Positions 7,390-14,052 are shown, numbered from the stretch's first letter. The stretch is 14,137 nucleotides of DNA from Sphingomonas sp. (GCA_013812805.1 JACCSV010000310.1:1-14137), one strand, 5' to 3'. Notes: generated by a model not told the origin, from the sequence alone. Translations and numbers: made by a program.

Positions 7390-7656
7390 ATGAAGTCTGT
7401 CCTAACGATCGTTGCTGCCGCCAGTCTGATTTCGCTGAGTGCGTGCAATCAGAGCCCGCAAGAGCAGGCGGCCGACAACTTGGAAGCCAACGCGGAGATG
7501 ACGGCAGACAATATGGAAGAAATGGCTGACAACGCGACAAGCGAAAGCGCGGAAGATGCTCTCGAGAACAACGCCGATGCGACCAGGGAGGCCGGTGAAG
7601 AGGCTGCTGACGCGAATCGGTCGGGAATGGACGCCGACGGAAACAGCGCGAACTGA
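7390..7656 (+). CDS. Small acidic lipoprotein
   Basis: This 88-residue protein has a lipoprotein signal peptide ending in the lipobox LSAC, so Cys19 is the lipidation site. The mature part is strongly acidic and alanine/asparagine rich, with a loose repeat of about ten residues (ADNLEANAEMTADN, MEEMADNATSE, DALENNADATREAGEEAAD). This suggests a single amphipathic helix or a largely disordered chain in the periplasm. Similar small lipoproteins are widespread in sphingomonads and have no defined role that I know. The GGGGA site just before the start supports the ATG at 7390. A possible EcfG promoter lies upstream and a terminator downstream, so it is a single-gene unit, perhaps stress-induced together with the GlsB-like gene that follows. 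Confidence 0.85.
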   Translation: MKSVLTIVAAASLISLSACNQSPQEQAADNLEANAEMTADNMEEMADNATSESAEDALENNADATREAGEEAADANRSGMDADGNSAN

Positions 7657-7697
7657 ACTTAGATTCGGCCGCTGCACACGCATGGCGGCTTGAAGGG

Positions 7698-7724
7698 GGG
7701 CGCTCGGGAAACCGGGCGCCCTTT
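7698..7724 (+). terminator. Rho-independent terminator after the small lipoprotein
   Basis: GGGCGCTCGG pairs with CCGGGCGCCC (one T-G pair, ten pairs in all) around a four-base GAAA loop, followed by TTT. The T run is short, but the stem is strong and begins about 40 bases after the stop at 7656. Confidence 0.8.
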
Positions 7725-7782
7725 GCATCAGTGAGAAGGCCACGAGGGCATCACTGACCGAATGCAGATTAGGAGGAATAGA

Positions 7783-8040
7783 ATGATCGGTATTATTATC
7801 TGGCTAATTGTCGGCGGTGTCGTCGGCTGGCTTGCAAGCATCATCATGCGCACCAACGCTCAACAGGGTATCCTGCTGAACATCGTCGTCGGGATCGTTG
7901 GAGCCTTTCTGGCGGGCCTGATCGTTGGTGGCGGCTCGATCAACGACAACATCACACTTGAGAGCATTCTCTGGTCGCTACTCGGTGCGGTGGTTCTGTT
8001 GGCGATTGTGAACCTCGTCCGCCGCGGATCGGTACGCTAA
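7783..8040 (+). CDS. GlsB/YeaQ/YmgE family stress membrane protein
   Basis: This 85-residue inner-membrane protein belongs to the transglycosylase-associated (GlsB/YeaQ/YmgE) family, small three-helix proteins induced by envelope, acid or general stress. Helix 1 (MIGIIIWLIVGGVVGWLAS) contains the family's hallmark glycine-rich GGVVGWLAS. Helix 2 is LNIVVGIVGAFLAGLIVGGG and helix 3 is ILWSLLGAVVLLAIVNLV, ending in RRGSVR on the cytoplasmic side. An ideal AGGAGG at 7771-7776, six bases before the ATG at 7783, settles the start; the in-frame ATG at 7762 lies before this site. It follows the small lipoprotein and its terminator, so it needs its own promoter in the 58 bases between. The family name is certain; the molecular role of the family remains unclear. 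Confidence 0.93.
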   Translation: MIGIIIWLIVGGVVGWLASIIMRTNAQQGILLNIVVGIVGAFLAGLIVGGGSINDNITLESILWSLLGAVVLLAIVNLVRRGSVR

Positions 8041-8154
8041 CGACGGTCATGCATTCGATCACGGGGAAACACCGTTCGTTGGGGGCGTGTCGGCACGAGC
8101 GGCTCGGGTATTTGCCTTTGAGCGCTTTGCTTTGAGGATCGCGAGCAGCGGAGG

Positions 8155-8180
8155 GGAACCGCGGAGCCCGCCGGCTGTTT
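8155..8180 (+). promoter_or_regulatory. Possible EcfG promoter for a short RNA
   Basis: GGAAC at 8155-8159 and GTTT at 8177-8180 stand 17 bases apart, which equals GGAAC-N16-tGTT and fits the EcfG consensus spacing. No open reading frame follows; instead a perfect terminator lies about 45 bases downstream. This makes it a candidate promoter for a short transcript. Confidence 0.45.
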
Positions 8181-8185
8181 TGCCT

Positions 8186-8257
8186 GACGCACGTTTGTTT
8201 CCCCCGCTTGTGCAAACTCACAGCGGCCCGGCTTCCCCAGCCCCGGGCCGCTTTTTC
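8186..8257 (+). ncRNA. Candidate small RNA with C-rich loops
   Basis: If the EcfG-like site at 8155-8180 is active, transcription would begin near 8186 and end at the terminator, giving an RNA of about 70 bases with no coding frame. It carries TTTCCCCCGC in its 5' half and TTCCCC in the terminator loop, both able to pair with G-rich ribosome binding sites. C-rich loops are a known feature of alphaproteobacterial regulatory RNAs, including the stress RNA GsrN of Caulobacter. Alternatively, the stretch is only the 3' untranslated end of the GlsB-like gene. No homology is claimed. Confidence 0.35.
8222..8256 (+). terminator. Strong Rho-independent terminator
   Basis: AGCGGCCCGG at 8222-8231 and CCGGGCCGCT at 8243-8252 form a perfect ten-base stem around an eleven-base loop, followed by a T run. 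It lies about 180 bases after the GlsB-like gene's stop, far for a simple gene end, which suggests it ends a separate short RNA. Confidence 0.9.
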
Positions 8258-8365
8258 TTTGCGTTTGACCAGCCGGCGCCAGGCTTGTTGCTAAACCATG
8301 ATCGCCCCGATCGATCATCGGATCATCAGAAGCACCGTCCACCGTTTCAGGCAATCGGCAGGTCG

Positions 8366-8395
8366 AATGTCTGCTTTGGGTCGAAAGCGGACATT
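8366..8395 (+). repeat. Dispersed palindrome copy
   Basis: AATGTCTGCTTTGGGTCG followed by AAAGCGGACATT: 12-base arms with one T-G position. It lies 60 bases before the cytochrome gene's start. Confidence 0.92.
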
Positions 8396-8455
8396 TGGAA
8401 TTCGGCAATCACAAGCAAACCAGCTATGCGACACGGATACTGGGGGAGGTGAGAT

Positions 8456-9265
8456 ATGCGGCAGTGGATGCTGGCAACGCTAATGTGCGCTGTTGCGGCG
8501 TGTGCACCCGATAGCCCGCAAGACAGCACATCCTCCGAACCGCCACCGATAGCATTCGACGGCGCTTTGGCGCAGCAGGCCGCGGCGAAAGCCGCTCACG
8601 GCAAACGTATCGCCGATGTGCTCGGCTGCACAGGGTGCCACGGGAAAGACCTGCAAGGCGAAAGGTTTCATGAGCTATATGCGTCGAACCTGACGCGAGA
8701 CGTCGCTAACTATACAGACCAGCAGCTCGAGCACGTGTTGAGGGTGGGGGTGCCACCAACCGGCCGAGAGTTATGGGGAATGCCATCCGAGCTCTTCCAG
8801 CATTTGAGTGCGCCGGACATGGCGGCTCTCATTGCCCACCTGCGAACGCTCCCGGCGGGAGGCAAGCCAACTCAACAGCCGCTGCCGTTCCCACCGGAGG
8901 TGCAGCAAATGATCGCCAAGGGCGAGATTAAGCCGACTGCCGCGACAGTGCGCGAGGCGAAAGCGCTCGGTCCGGTCCACCTTGGCTCAACTTACGAACT
9001 CGGCCGCTACATCTCGCGCGTCACCTGTGCCGAATGCCACGGTCCGGAACTCAAGGGTGGGCGCGAGACACCGGACCTCGTTGTGGCGGGAGCTTACTCG
9101 CGCGACGAGTTCGAGCAACTGATGGTCGAGGGAACTGGCACCGGGGGGCGCAAGTTGAAGCCGATGATGGAAGGAGTCTCGAAAGGGCGTTTTTCGAAAA
9201 TGACGGCTGGCGAACGCAACGCGCTCTACGCCTATCTAAAAGCACGTGCCCAGCAGCCGCAGTAG
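8456..9265 (+). CDS. Diheme cytochrome c lipoprotein
   Basis: This 269-residue periplasmic electron carrier has two covalent heme sites: CTGCH at residues 58-62 and CAECH at 191-195. It consists of two class-I cytochrome c domains. The first has its likely axial methionine in ELWGMPSELF (Met109); the second has candidates at Met237-238 (LKPMM) or Met249. The signal peptide ends in VAAC, so Cys16 should be lipidated and the protein anchored to a membrane. A Ser/Pro linker (SPQDSTSSEPPP) precedes the first domain. A strong ribosome site (GGAGG at 8445-8449) fixes the ATG at 8456. No dehydrogenase or oxidase subunit is adjacent, so the electron donor and acceptor are unknown. Related diheme proteins act as electron acceptors of alcohol or sugar dehydrogenases, but nothing here proves that. 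Confidence 0.93.
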   Translation: MRQWMLATLMCAVAACAPDSPQDSTSSEPPPIAFDGALAQQAAAKAAHGKRIADVLGCTGCHGKDLQGERFHELYASNLTRDVANYTDQQLEHVLRVGVPPTGRELWGMPSELFQHLSAPDMAALIAHLRTLPAGGKPTQQPLPFPPEVQQMIAKGEIKPTAATVREAKALGPVHLGSTYELGRYISRVTCAECHGPELKGGRETPDLVVAGAYSRDEFEQLMVEGTGTGGRKLKPMMEGVSKGRFSKMTAGERNALYAYLKARAQQPQ

Positions 9266-9311
9266 CTACGCTTTGCAAATACGGGCTCCGCTTTAAGCCG
9301 ACATTCGCTTA

Positions 9312-9375
9312 AAGTCCGTCTTGGGTTGAAAACCGACCTGAGGCTAACGTCCGGTTTGGGTGGAAAGCGGACATT
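9312..9375 (+). repeat. Head-to-tail pair of dispersed palindromes
   Basis: A degenerate copy (9312-9339, AAGTCCGTCTTGGGTTG then AAAACCGACCT) and a good one (9346-9375, AACGTCCGGTTTGGGTGG then AAAGCGGACATT) are six bases apart. A half copy (AAGCCGACATT) may precede them near 9295-9305. The second copy reaches into the stop codon of the minus-strand GNAT remnant. Confidence 0.88.
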
Positions 9376-9665
9376 AGCTCAGTAGCGATTTTTCGAAGAG
9401 CGCTTCTCCGTCGGCAGAGGTGCCAGCTCGTGCCCATCCTGCTCGGCTGTAGAACTGCACGGCGCGGCTCCCCTCTTCGGTGCTCAGAGACAGGTGTCCG
9501 ATGCCCATCTCTTGGGCCCAGCCGAGCATTCGTGTGTGCAAAGCGCGACCAATCCCGGCGCCCTCGGAATCGGGATCGATGAAAAATGCCCAACAGTCTT
9601 GGCTGGCGCATCGATCGCCGCGAAGCCGGCAATTCCGGCCTCCGTCTCGGCCACCACGCACGGCG
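9374..9665 (-). pseudogene. GNAT acetyltransferase remnant, 5'-truncated and frameshifted
   Basis: The longer frame encodes the acetyl-CoA-binding half of a GNAT N-acetyltransferase. Motif A is FFIDPDSEGAGIGRALHTRM, with the pyrophosphate-loop glycines, and the final motif is AVQFYSRAGW near the end. Upstream, the core continues in another frame as VVAETEAGIAGFAAID, the usual strand before motif A. A one-base deletion near 9604-9610 would explain the shift (expected ...IDAASQDCWAFF). The first 50-60 residues of a normal GNAT domain are absent, and the homology begins exactly where a repeat copy (9667-9695) ends. The TAA stop at 9374-9376 touches another repeat copy. The gene is therefore a boxed remnant and unlikely to be active. 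The very long minus-strand frame to 10114 joins unrelated sequence and is not the gene. Confidence 0.8.
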
Positions 9666-9666
9666 C

Positions 9667-9732
9667 AACGTCCGCAATGGGACGAAAGCAGACTTAAGCT
9701 GCTAATGACCGCAATGGGTGGAAGCTGACATT
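9667..9732 (+). repeat. Head-to-tail pair of dispersed palindromes
   Basis: Copies at 9667-9695 (AACGTCCGCAATGGGACG then AAAGCAGACTT) and 9704-9732 (AATGACCGCAATGGGTGG then AAGCTGACATT), eight bases apart. They stand between the truncated GNAT 5' end and the S41 peptidase gene. Confidence 0.88.
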
Positions 9733-9858
9733 CGGTCGTGCTGCGGGCCGTGCCAAAATTTGGCACAGCAACAGATAAATTCGCTCGCCACACGCACTCT
9801 TTTTCTGCGAATGTCTGTAGGCGTCGCGTGTCGCGGCGAAGCCACAGCAGGACGTGTG

Positions 9859-10995
9859 ATGCGCAAGAGTCACATTGCGCGGAAGAAGCTTCTGGTTTGC
9901 ATTTCAGTGCTGATGGGATCGATTGCGCTGCGCGCAAGTGCACACGCGTCTGAGGCGCAGGCCCCACTGGCCAAAACTGCATTTGATGTCGCTGCTGCCA
10001 AAGAAGCGGTCGAGAAGTACGCCAGCCTGCTGGAAGAGATGTATGTCTACCCGGAAGTCGGAAAGGCGTATGCCGCTTTGCTCCGAAAGAACCTCGCGAG
10101 TGGACGGTACTCAAAATTCACGTCTGCCGAGCACTTGGCCGAGGCGCTTCCGCGAGACCTCGCCGCTGTTAATCCCGATCTCCACCTCTCGGTCTTGCCC
10201 GCGTCAGTCCCGATGGTCGGTGTATTCTCGAAAACCGCATACACGGGCGGAACCTGTCCGGAAGCGGGCGAGCAGCTAACGCGCTCCATCGGCAAGTCCG
10301 GCTGGCTCGCCCCCGGTGTCGCATACATCGAGTTCTGTGGCTTCCAGGGCGGGGACACGAACCTTCAACAGCTTCAGAAATTCCTCGAGGCACACGCGTC
10401 CGCAAAAACTTTGATCATCGACAATCGGGGAAATATCGGCGGTGCCCAAGAGGAAATGGACCTCATGTTCCCACACTTTTACCGGTCGCTGGTTGAGTTA
10501 CTGAGGTTCGAGATGAGGGCTGCCGTTGCAGCGGAGGACTCCAATCCACTGAATGCTGATCCGAGGATGAAGCGTCTCGCCGCAGGCGCGACCACGCAGT
10601 TCGCATATTTTGTCGAGCCGGACCCGAGGCTCAAGACCGCCCTTCTCGATGCGAAGATCTACGTCCTCACGTCGAATGCCACAGCATCCGCGGGAGAAGC
10701 CGCCACGTTCGCATTGAAGGACTCTCGACGAGCGCAGATCATAGGCGAGGTGACGCAGGGCGCCGGACACCTTGGACCCACGATACCGATTGGCGGTGGC
10801 TATCGTGCTTTCATTCCAGTTGCTCGCATTTTCGATGCTGACACAGGCAATGGGTGGGAAGGCAAGGGCGTCGTTCCGGATGTGCGAGTGGCTGCTGCGC
10901 AGGCGTTGGATATAGCGGCCGCACGAGCTGGCATCGACGCCATGGCAGCGAAGGAGGCATGGCGACGACTTCCGTCGCAGCAGCAGTCTCGGTAG
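9859..10995 (+). CDS. Exported S41-family serine peptidase
   Basis: This 378-residue protein is an S41 peptidase (C-terminal-processing/tricorn/IRBP superfamily). The nucleophile is Ser277 in LTSNATASAGEAATF, the classic S41 block. Supporting blocks are IDNRGNIGG (187-195), IGEVTQGAG (295-303) and WEGKGVVPDVRV (333-344), the usual strand near the C-terminus. A basic, hydrophobic N-terminus (MRKSHIARKKLLVCISVLMG) ending SAHA gives export to the periplasm. I see no clear PDZ domain, and the pattern fits the IRBP-like branch rather than CtpA, so the role may be degradation of peptides rather than tail-specific proteolysis. AGGA at 9849-9852 supports the ATG at 9859; a frame extension to 9718 runs into repeat sequence and is rejected. 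A repeat copy begins four bases after the stop. Confidence 0.9.
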   Translation: MRKSHIARKKLLVCISVLMGSIALRASAHASEAQAPLAKTAFDVAAAKEAVEKYASLLEEMYVYPEVGKAYAALLRKNLASGRYSKFTSAEHLAEALPRDLAAVNPDLHLSVLPASVPMVGVFSKTAYTGGTCPEAGEQLTRSIGKSGWLAPGVAYIEFCGFQGGDTNLQQLQKFLEAHASAKTLIIDNRGNIGGAQEEMDLMFPHFYRSLVELLRFEMRAAVAAEDSNPLNADPRMKRLAAGATTQFAYFVEPDPRLKTALLDAKIYVLTSNATASAGEAATFALKDSRRAQIIGEVTQGAGHLGPTIPIGGGYRAFIPVARIFDADTGNGWEGKGVVPDVRVAAAQALDIAAARAGIDAMAAKEAWRRLPSQQQSR

Positions 10996-10999
10996 GGCA

Positions 11000-11029
11000 A
11001 ATGTCCGGAATGGGTGGAAAGCGGACATT
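11000..11029 (+). repeat. Dispersed palindrome copy
   Basis: AATGTCCGGAATGGGTGG followed by AAAGCGGACATT, close to consensus. It begins four bases after the stop of the S41 gene, so it would form the 3' end hairpin of that transcript. Confidence 0.93.
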
Positions 11030-11183
11030 CGTGGCTGCGCCCAATAGTCACGGCAATCCGCCTCTGTCGCCTTAGTTTCCTACTGCCGCTTCTTCTTGCG
11101 TTTGAGCGAACAGGCCGAATAATGCGGTGTTGGGTGCGTCACTATCCCCGAGTCTAACTGCCACTTGTGGGAGTATAAACGAC

Positions 11184-11633
11184 ATGCCCGATACCAACTC
11201 TACCAAAAACACTCTGCTGATGCTGACCGCAGACATAGTTGCCGCCCATGTCAGCAACAACAATGTTGCCGTGAGCGACTTGCCGGACCTGATCCAGAAC
11301 GTGCACCAGGCTGTTGCCAGCATTTCCGGCGGCAGTTCCGCGACTCAGGAAAAGGCCGAACCGAAGGTGGCTATCCGCGCTTCGATTAAGCCAGACTACA
11401 TCGTTTGCCTCGAAGATGGGAAGAGGCAGAAGATGCTCAAGCGTCACCTAATGACGAACCACGGGATGACACCGCCAGAGTATCGGGCGAAGTGGGGCCT
11501 TCCCGCCAACTACCCGATGGTTGCTCCCAATTATGCCGAGCAACGGCGGACATTGGCGAAGTCCATCGGTCTTGGCACCAAGCATCGCCGAACTCGCGGT
11601 CCGGCGAAGGGCGTTACCGCCAAGGGCAAGTAG
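11184..11633 (+). CDS. mucR: MucR/Ros family transcriptional regulator
   Basis: This 149-residue DNA-binding regulator matches the MucR/Ros family, which silences AT-rich genes and controls exopolysaccharide, motility and cell-cycle genes in alphaproteobacteria. An N-terminal region (LLMLTADIVAAHVSNNNV) serves oligomerisation. The zinc-finger-like domain is DYIVCLEDGKRQKMLKRHL followed by MTNHGMTPPEYRAKWGL. The metal ligands read Cys75-x2-Asp78-x9-His88-x4-His93: the second cysteine of the classical Ros finger is replaced by aspartate, as is known in some family members. A basic tail (KHRRTRGPAKGVTAKGK) may add DNA contact. GGGAG at 11169-11173 supports the ATG at 11184; an upstream in-frame ATG at 11127 lacks family resemblance. 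The gene stands alone. Its targets cannot be told from this window. Confidence 0.9.
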   Translation: MPDTNSTKNTLLMLTADIVAAHVSNNNVAVSDLPDLIQNVHQAVASISGGSSATQEKAEPKVAIRASIKPDYIVCLEDGKRQKMLKRHLMTNHGMTPPEYRAKWGLPANYPMVAPNYAEQRRTLAKSIGLGTKHRRTRGPAKGVTAKGK

Positions 11634-11711
11634 GTCGTGCTCAAGGGCGCTGCCCAAGAACCCTTTCTTTCATACGCGACCCCGTAAGCCGAATCCGCTT
11701 GTAGCTTCGCC

Positions 11712-11764
11712 GTTCCCAGTGGGTCGAAGCGGATACCAGCGCTAATGTCCGGAAAGCGGACATT
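11712..11764 (+). repeat. Decayed plus internally shortened palindrome pair
   Basis: The first copy (11712-11736, around CAGTGGGTCGAAGCGGATACC) has lost its arms. Seven bases later (11744-11764) stands a 21-base copy: AATGTCCG, GAAAG, CGGACATT. Its eight-base arms are perfect but the usual GCxxTGGGT centre is missing, leaving a tight hairpin. Confidence 0.8.
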
Positions 11765-11854
11765 AGGAGGCTGTTGGTCGCAGCGGGTTGAGCTCACTTG
11801 TGGTTCCACCGCGTCCTGTCATTCTCCGGCTCTACGGACAGTGCGGAGGACAAG

Positions 11855-12325
11855 ATGAGGAAGCTCCAACTTCGGTTAGCGGTGACAGCCCTGCTTGGCC
11901 TCTCGGCGGTGCCAGCGGTCGCTGCGGAAAACCCAGCTATTGCAGCGGAGATTATATCGCTGGTCCGGCAGCAGTGGGATGCTGAGATCGCGGGAAAGCC
12001 AGCGCCCAAACAGGCCGCGACGATGGCGAACGACTACACCGAGTTCGGGGAGGACTTTCCCGTGCTCTTCGCAGGCAAGCCCCTGATGATCCGGTACGGG
12101 CAAGCGCCCTCGAGCAGTAAGACGGTTTACGCTGAAATGCTGAACCCGAAGGTGCAGGTCTACGGCAACACGGCGATCCTCACCTACAACTACCTCGGTT
12201 ACTCCAAGGGCGCTTCCGGTGAGATAAAGCCGAGCCTCTCAAAATCCTCTAGAGTGTACGTAAAGGACGGGGCACGATGGATGCTCGTCCACGCCCATTT
12301 CTCGCACGCGACAGCACGCAGCTGA
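11855..12325 (+). CDS. Exported NTF2-like (SnoaL/ketosteroid isomerase fold) protein
   Basis: This 156-residue protein has a signal peptide (MRKLQLRLAVTALLGLSAV) cut near PAVAA-EN, so it is periplasmic. The mature part fits the NTF2-like alpha+beta cone: N-terminal helices (EIISLVRQQWDAEIAG), a loop with NDYTEFGEDFPVLFAGK, then strands AEMLNPKVQVYGNTAILTY and SSRVYVKDGARWMLVHAHF. The ending RWMLVHAHFS is the usual last strand of DUF4440/SnoaL-like proteins, which bind small ligands or act as isomerases; no catalytic residue can be assigned with confidence. GGAGGA at 11845-11850 supports the ATG at 11855. The upstream in-frame start at 11798 lacks export features. It converges with the response regulator gene at 12476-12850, with about 150 bases between them and no obvious terminator. 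Confidence 0.82.
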   Translation: MRKLQLRLAVTALLGLSAVPAVAAENPAIAAEIISLVRQQWDAEIAGKPAPKQAATMANDYTEFGEDFPVLFAGKPLMIRYGQAPSSSKTVYAEMLNPKVQVYGNTAILTYNYLGYSKGASGEIKPSLSKSSRVYVKDGARWMLVHAHFSHATARS

Positions 12326-12475
12326 TTCAGCTTTGATGCAAATCAGTTTTGGTGGTCGTTGTCGGCAATGAATTTAAATCCGGCCGTCAGCCAGAACGAA
12401 ATACAAGATCGTAAACCGGTGACCGGACTTGCGCCCACATCCGGGGCGGGGCGGAAGAAGCTTGGCAGTGGAGAC

Positions 12476-12850
12476 TCACTCGCCCAGCTTGGAGCTAACA
12501 AGCTGCTGTAGCTGCTCAGTCCGGTATGGCTTCGGCAAAAAGCTGCCGTGATCCGGAAGCCTGTGTTCCTCCACGCTGTGCTTGCCTGAGGTCACGACGA
12601 TCCCGACATCGGGCCGCGCTTGGTGGACGTGCGCGGCGAGCTGCAGGCCGTTCATAGAGCCGGGCATGTCGATGTCGGTGAACAGGACTTTCACCTGCGG
12701 ATGCTCAGCTAGGAGTTGCAAGGCCTCGCGGGCGTCCTGAGCTTCTAGCGCCGATACTCCCAGATCCTCGATCGTATCAGCGGCGGTGAAGCGCACCAAC
12801 GGCTCATCCTCAACCACCAGTACGGCTGGTTTATCCGTTTGCTCTGACAT
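12476..12850 (-). CDS. Single-domain response regulator
   Basis: This intact 124-residue receiver domain has all phosphorylation residues: Glu14-Asp15 (VVEDEP), phospho-acceptor Asp59 (VLFTDIDMPG), Thr87 (VVTSG) and Lys107 (FLPKPYR). There is no output domain, so it probably acts through protein contact or phosphotransfer. It is a close paralogue of the regulator at 5450 (shared blocks LLxEHPxVxxLFTDI, ARPDVxxxVTSG, LPDHGxFLxKxYR). GAGG in GATTGAGGATGTGG favours ATG 12850 over the in-frame GTG 12856. No kinase is adjacent; the HisKA_2 kinase at 5868-6962 is a possible partner by inference. Single-domain regulators of this type modulate the general stress response in some sphingomonads, but this protein lacks the FATGUY motif I would look for. 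Confidence 0.92.
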   Translation of the reverse strand: MSEQTDKPAVLVVEDEPLVRFTAADTIEDLGVSALEAQDAREALQLLAEHPQVKVLFTDIDMPGSMNGLQLAAHVHQARPDVGIVVTSGKHSVEEHRLPDHGSFLPKPYRTEQLQQLVSSKLGE

Positions 12851-12856
12851 CGCCAC

Positions 12857-13252
12857 ATCCTCAATCGACCTCGAGCAACAACGCGCTTCCTTACAGCAGG
12901 TGCCGTGCGCCTGCGATTAGATCCTGGTTTCAACTGAGCTAGGGCACTGCCCGGAGGAAAATCCGCCAACCTGCTGACCAGCGACCGATTCCGCCGTCTC
13001 GCCGGAGCCCCGCCAGCCGCCGCCGAGCTCCCCGCCGTGCCCCGGCCACCGGGCGCCCCGGCGCGGCCGTCCTGCCTTGGCGCACGGCTCGCTCCGCGAA
13101 GGTCTGCGCCTGCCCGCGGCGAAAACAGGGGCGGCGGAGAGGCCCCCTGACGCACGCGGCGCCCGGGGTTAGTTGTATATTTGTGGGCGGCCTAGCCGCT
13201 GAGCCCGGCTGCACCGGCTGGAACTGAAAAGAGGTTGGTGCAGGCTGAGCCG
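12857..13252. other. Gene-free GC-rich spacer
   Basis: About 400 bases upstream of the response regulator. From roughly 12985 to 13165 the sequence is extremely GC-rich and the plus strand carries long C-rich runs. All six frames are open or nearly so here, giving Pro/Arg/Ala-rich translations without any recognisable domain. I therefore call no gene. The part nearest 12857 should hold the regulator's promoter. Composition differs from the rest of the window. Confidence 0.5.
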
Positions 13253-13282
13253 AATGTCCGCCTTGGGTGGAAATCGGACGCT
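13253..13282 (+). repeat. Dispersed palindrome copy
   Basis: AATGTCCGCCTTGGGTGG followed by AAATCGGACGCT. The left arm is intact and the right arm has drifted. It lies upstream of the lipoprotein gene at 13405. Confidence 0.82.
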
Positions 13283-13404
13283 CAGCCGTGCTTACGTCGG
13301 TGGTACCGGAGGGCCCCTCCTCGCGGTGCGTAGCTCAACCCTGAAGGGTGTGTTACCGTTCGTCCACTTAGGACATGAGGATTCCAGAAAACGTAGGGGG
13401 GTAA

Positions 13405-14052
13405 ATGGTGACTCGAACGCCGATAGCTGCAATCGTGGCCGCTGTAGGATTGCAAGCATGCTCCTCCGAGCCGGTCCCATTCAGCCCCACTTCTTATCGA
13501 GCGAAGGCGGCCCCAGGCGAGCCGAGCTTGGAAGAAATACGTGCCGCGTCTGAACGCTTTAAAGACGTCAAGGTGGCGCTCGCCGAGGGCTATAGGCCCG
13601 ATCCCATGAACCACTGTGTTACTGCAGAGAATATGGGCAGGAATCCCGCGCTTGGCGGCATGGGCATCCATTATGGGAACCCTGAGCTTCTGGGCATTTC
13701 AGGCCCGCCTAATCCCAAGGTGAGCGGCACAGGCACGCACACGGATTTCCGGCGGCCTGCTGTTCTTATCTACGAGCCTCAGCAGGACGGCTCACTGCAG
13801 CTCATCGCCGTTGAAAACCTGGTTTTCGAAGATGCATGGAAGGCAGCTGGTAACGCGGCCCCGCCTCGGTTCCACGGGAGGCCCTACGACCGGATGGAAG
13901 ATGACCCCTCCACTTCCGTCGATGAGGCGCATATGTTTGTGGCGCACTATGATCGGCACATTTGGGTTCACCGCCCAAATAAGAACGGTGTTTTCACTCC
14001 CTTCAACCCTGCCGTCACCTGCAAGCACCACCGTCCCAAAGTGGGCAGCTGA
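13405..14052 (+). CDS. Conserved lipoprotein of unknown function
   Basis: This 215-residue protein starts MVTRTPIAAIVAAVGLQAC; the LQAC motif makes Cys19 a likely lipidation site, though Gln at -2 is not ideal. A helical region (LEEIRAASERFKDVKVALAEGY) is followed by a compact domain with striking blocks: GGMGIHYGNPELLGISGPP, GTGTHTDFRRPAVLIYEP, LIAVENLVFEDAWKAAG, PPRFHGRPYDRM, DEAHMFVAHYDRHIWVH and NGVFTPFNPAVTCKHH. I recall closely similar proteins in other proteobacteria, always annotated as hypothetical. Many histidines (HYG, HTDF, FHGRPYD, EAHMF, HYDRH, CKHH) suggest a metal site or an enzyme, but I cannot assign a reaction. AGGGGGG lies just before the ATG at 13405. A truncated repeat and then a full copy begin directly after the stop. 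Confidence 0.82.
   Translation: MVTRTPIAAIVAAVGLQACSSEPVPFSPTSYRAKAAPGEPSLEEIRAASERFKDVKVALAEGYRPDPMNHCVTAENMGRNPALGGMGIHYGNPELLGISGPPNPKVSGTGTHTDFRRPAVLIYEPQQDGSLQLIAVENLVFEDAWKAAGNAAPPRFHGRPYDRMEDDPSTSVDEAHMFVAHYDRHIWVHRPNKNGVFTPFNPAVTCKHHRPKVGS

Noticed and set aside
7127..7393. Frames beginning MSAMGGKRTF, MSALGGNRTL, MSALGGKQTL and minus-strand MSAFHPFRTF
   Set aside because: They are translations of the dispersed palindrome itself and recur wherever a copy occurs, without ribosome sites or domains.
2794..8361. Shared 11-base GCAATCGGCAG upstream of two repeat copies (2794 and 8351)
   Set aside because: Matches of 11 bases are expected by chance in 14 kb.
9374..10114. A 246-residue minus-strand frame containing the GNAT end
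   Set aside because: Only its last 80 or so residues resemble GNAT; the rest crosses two repeats and the antisense of the S41 gene.
12745..13214. Two long minus-strand frames in the GC-rich island
   Set aside because: High GC removes stop codons; translations are Arg/Ala/Pro-rich with no domain, and one overlaps the start of the response regulator gene.
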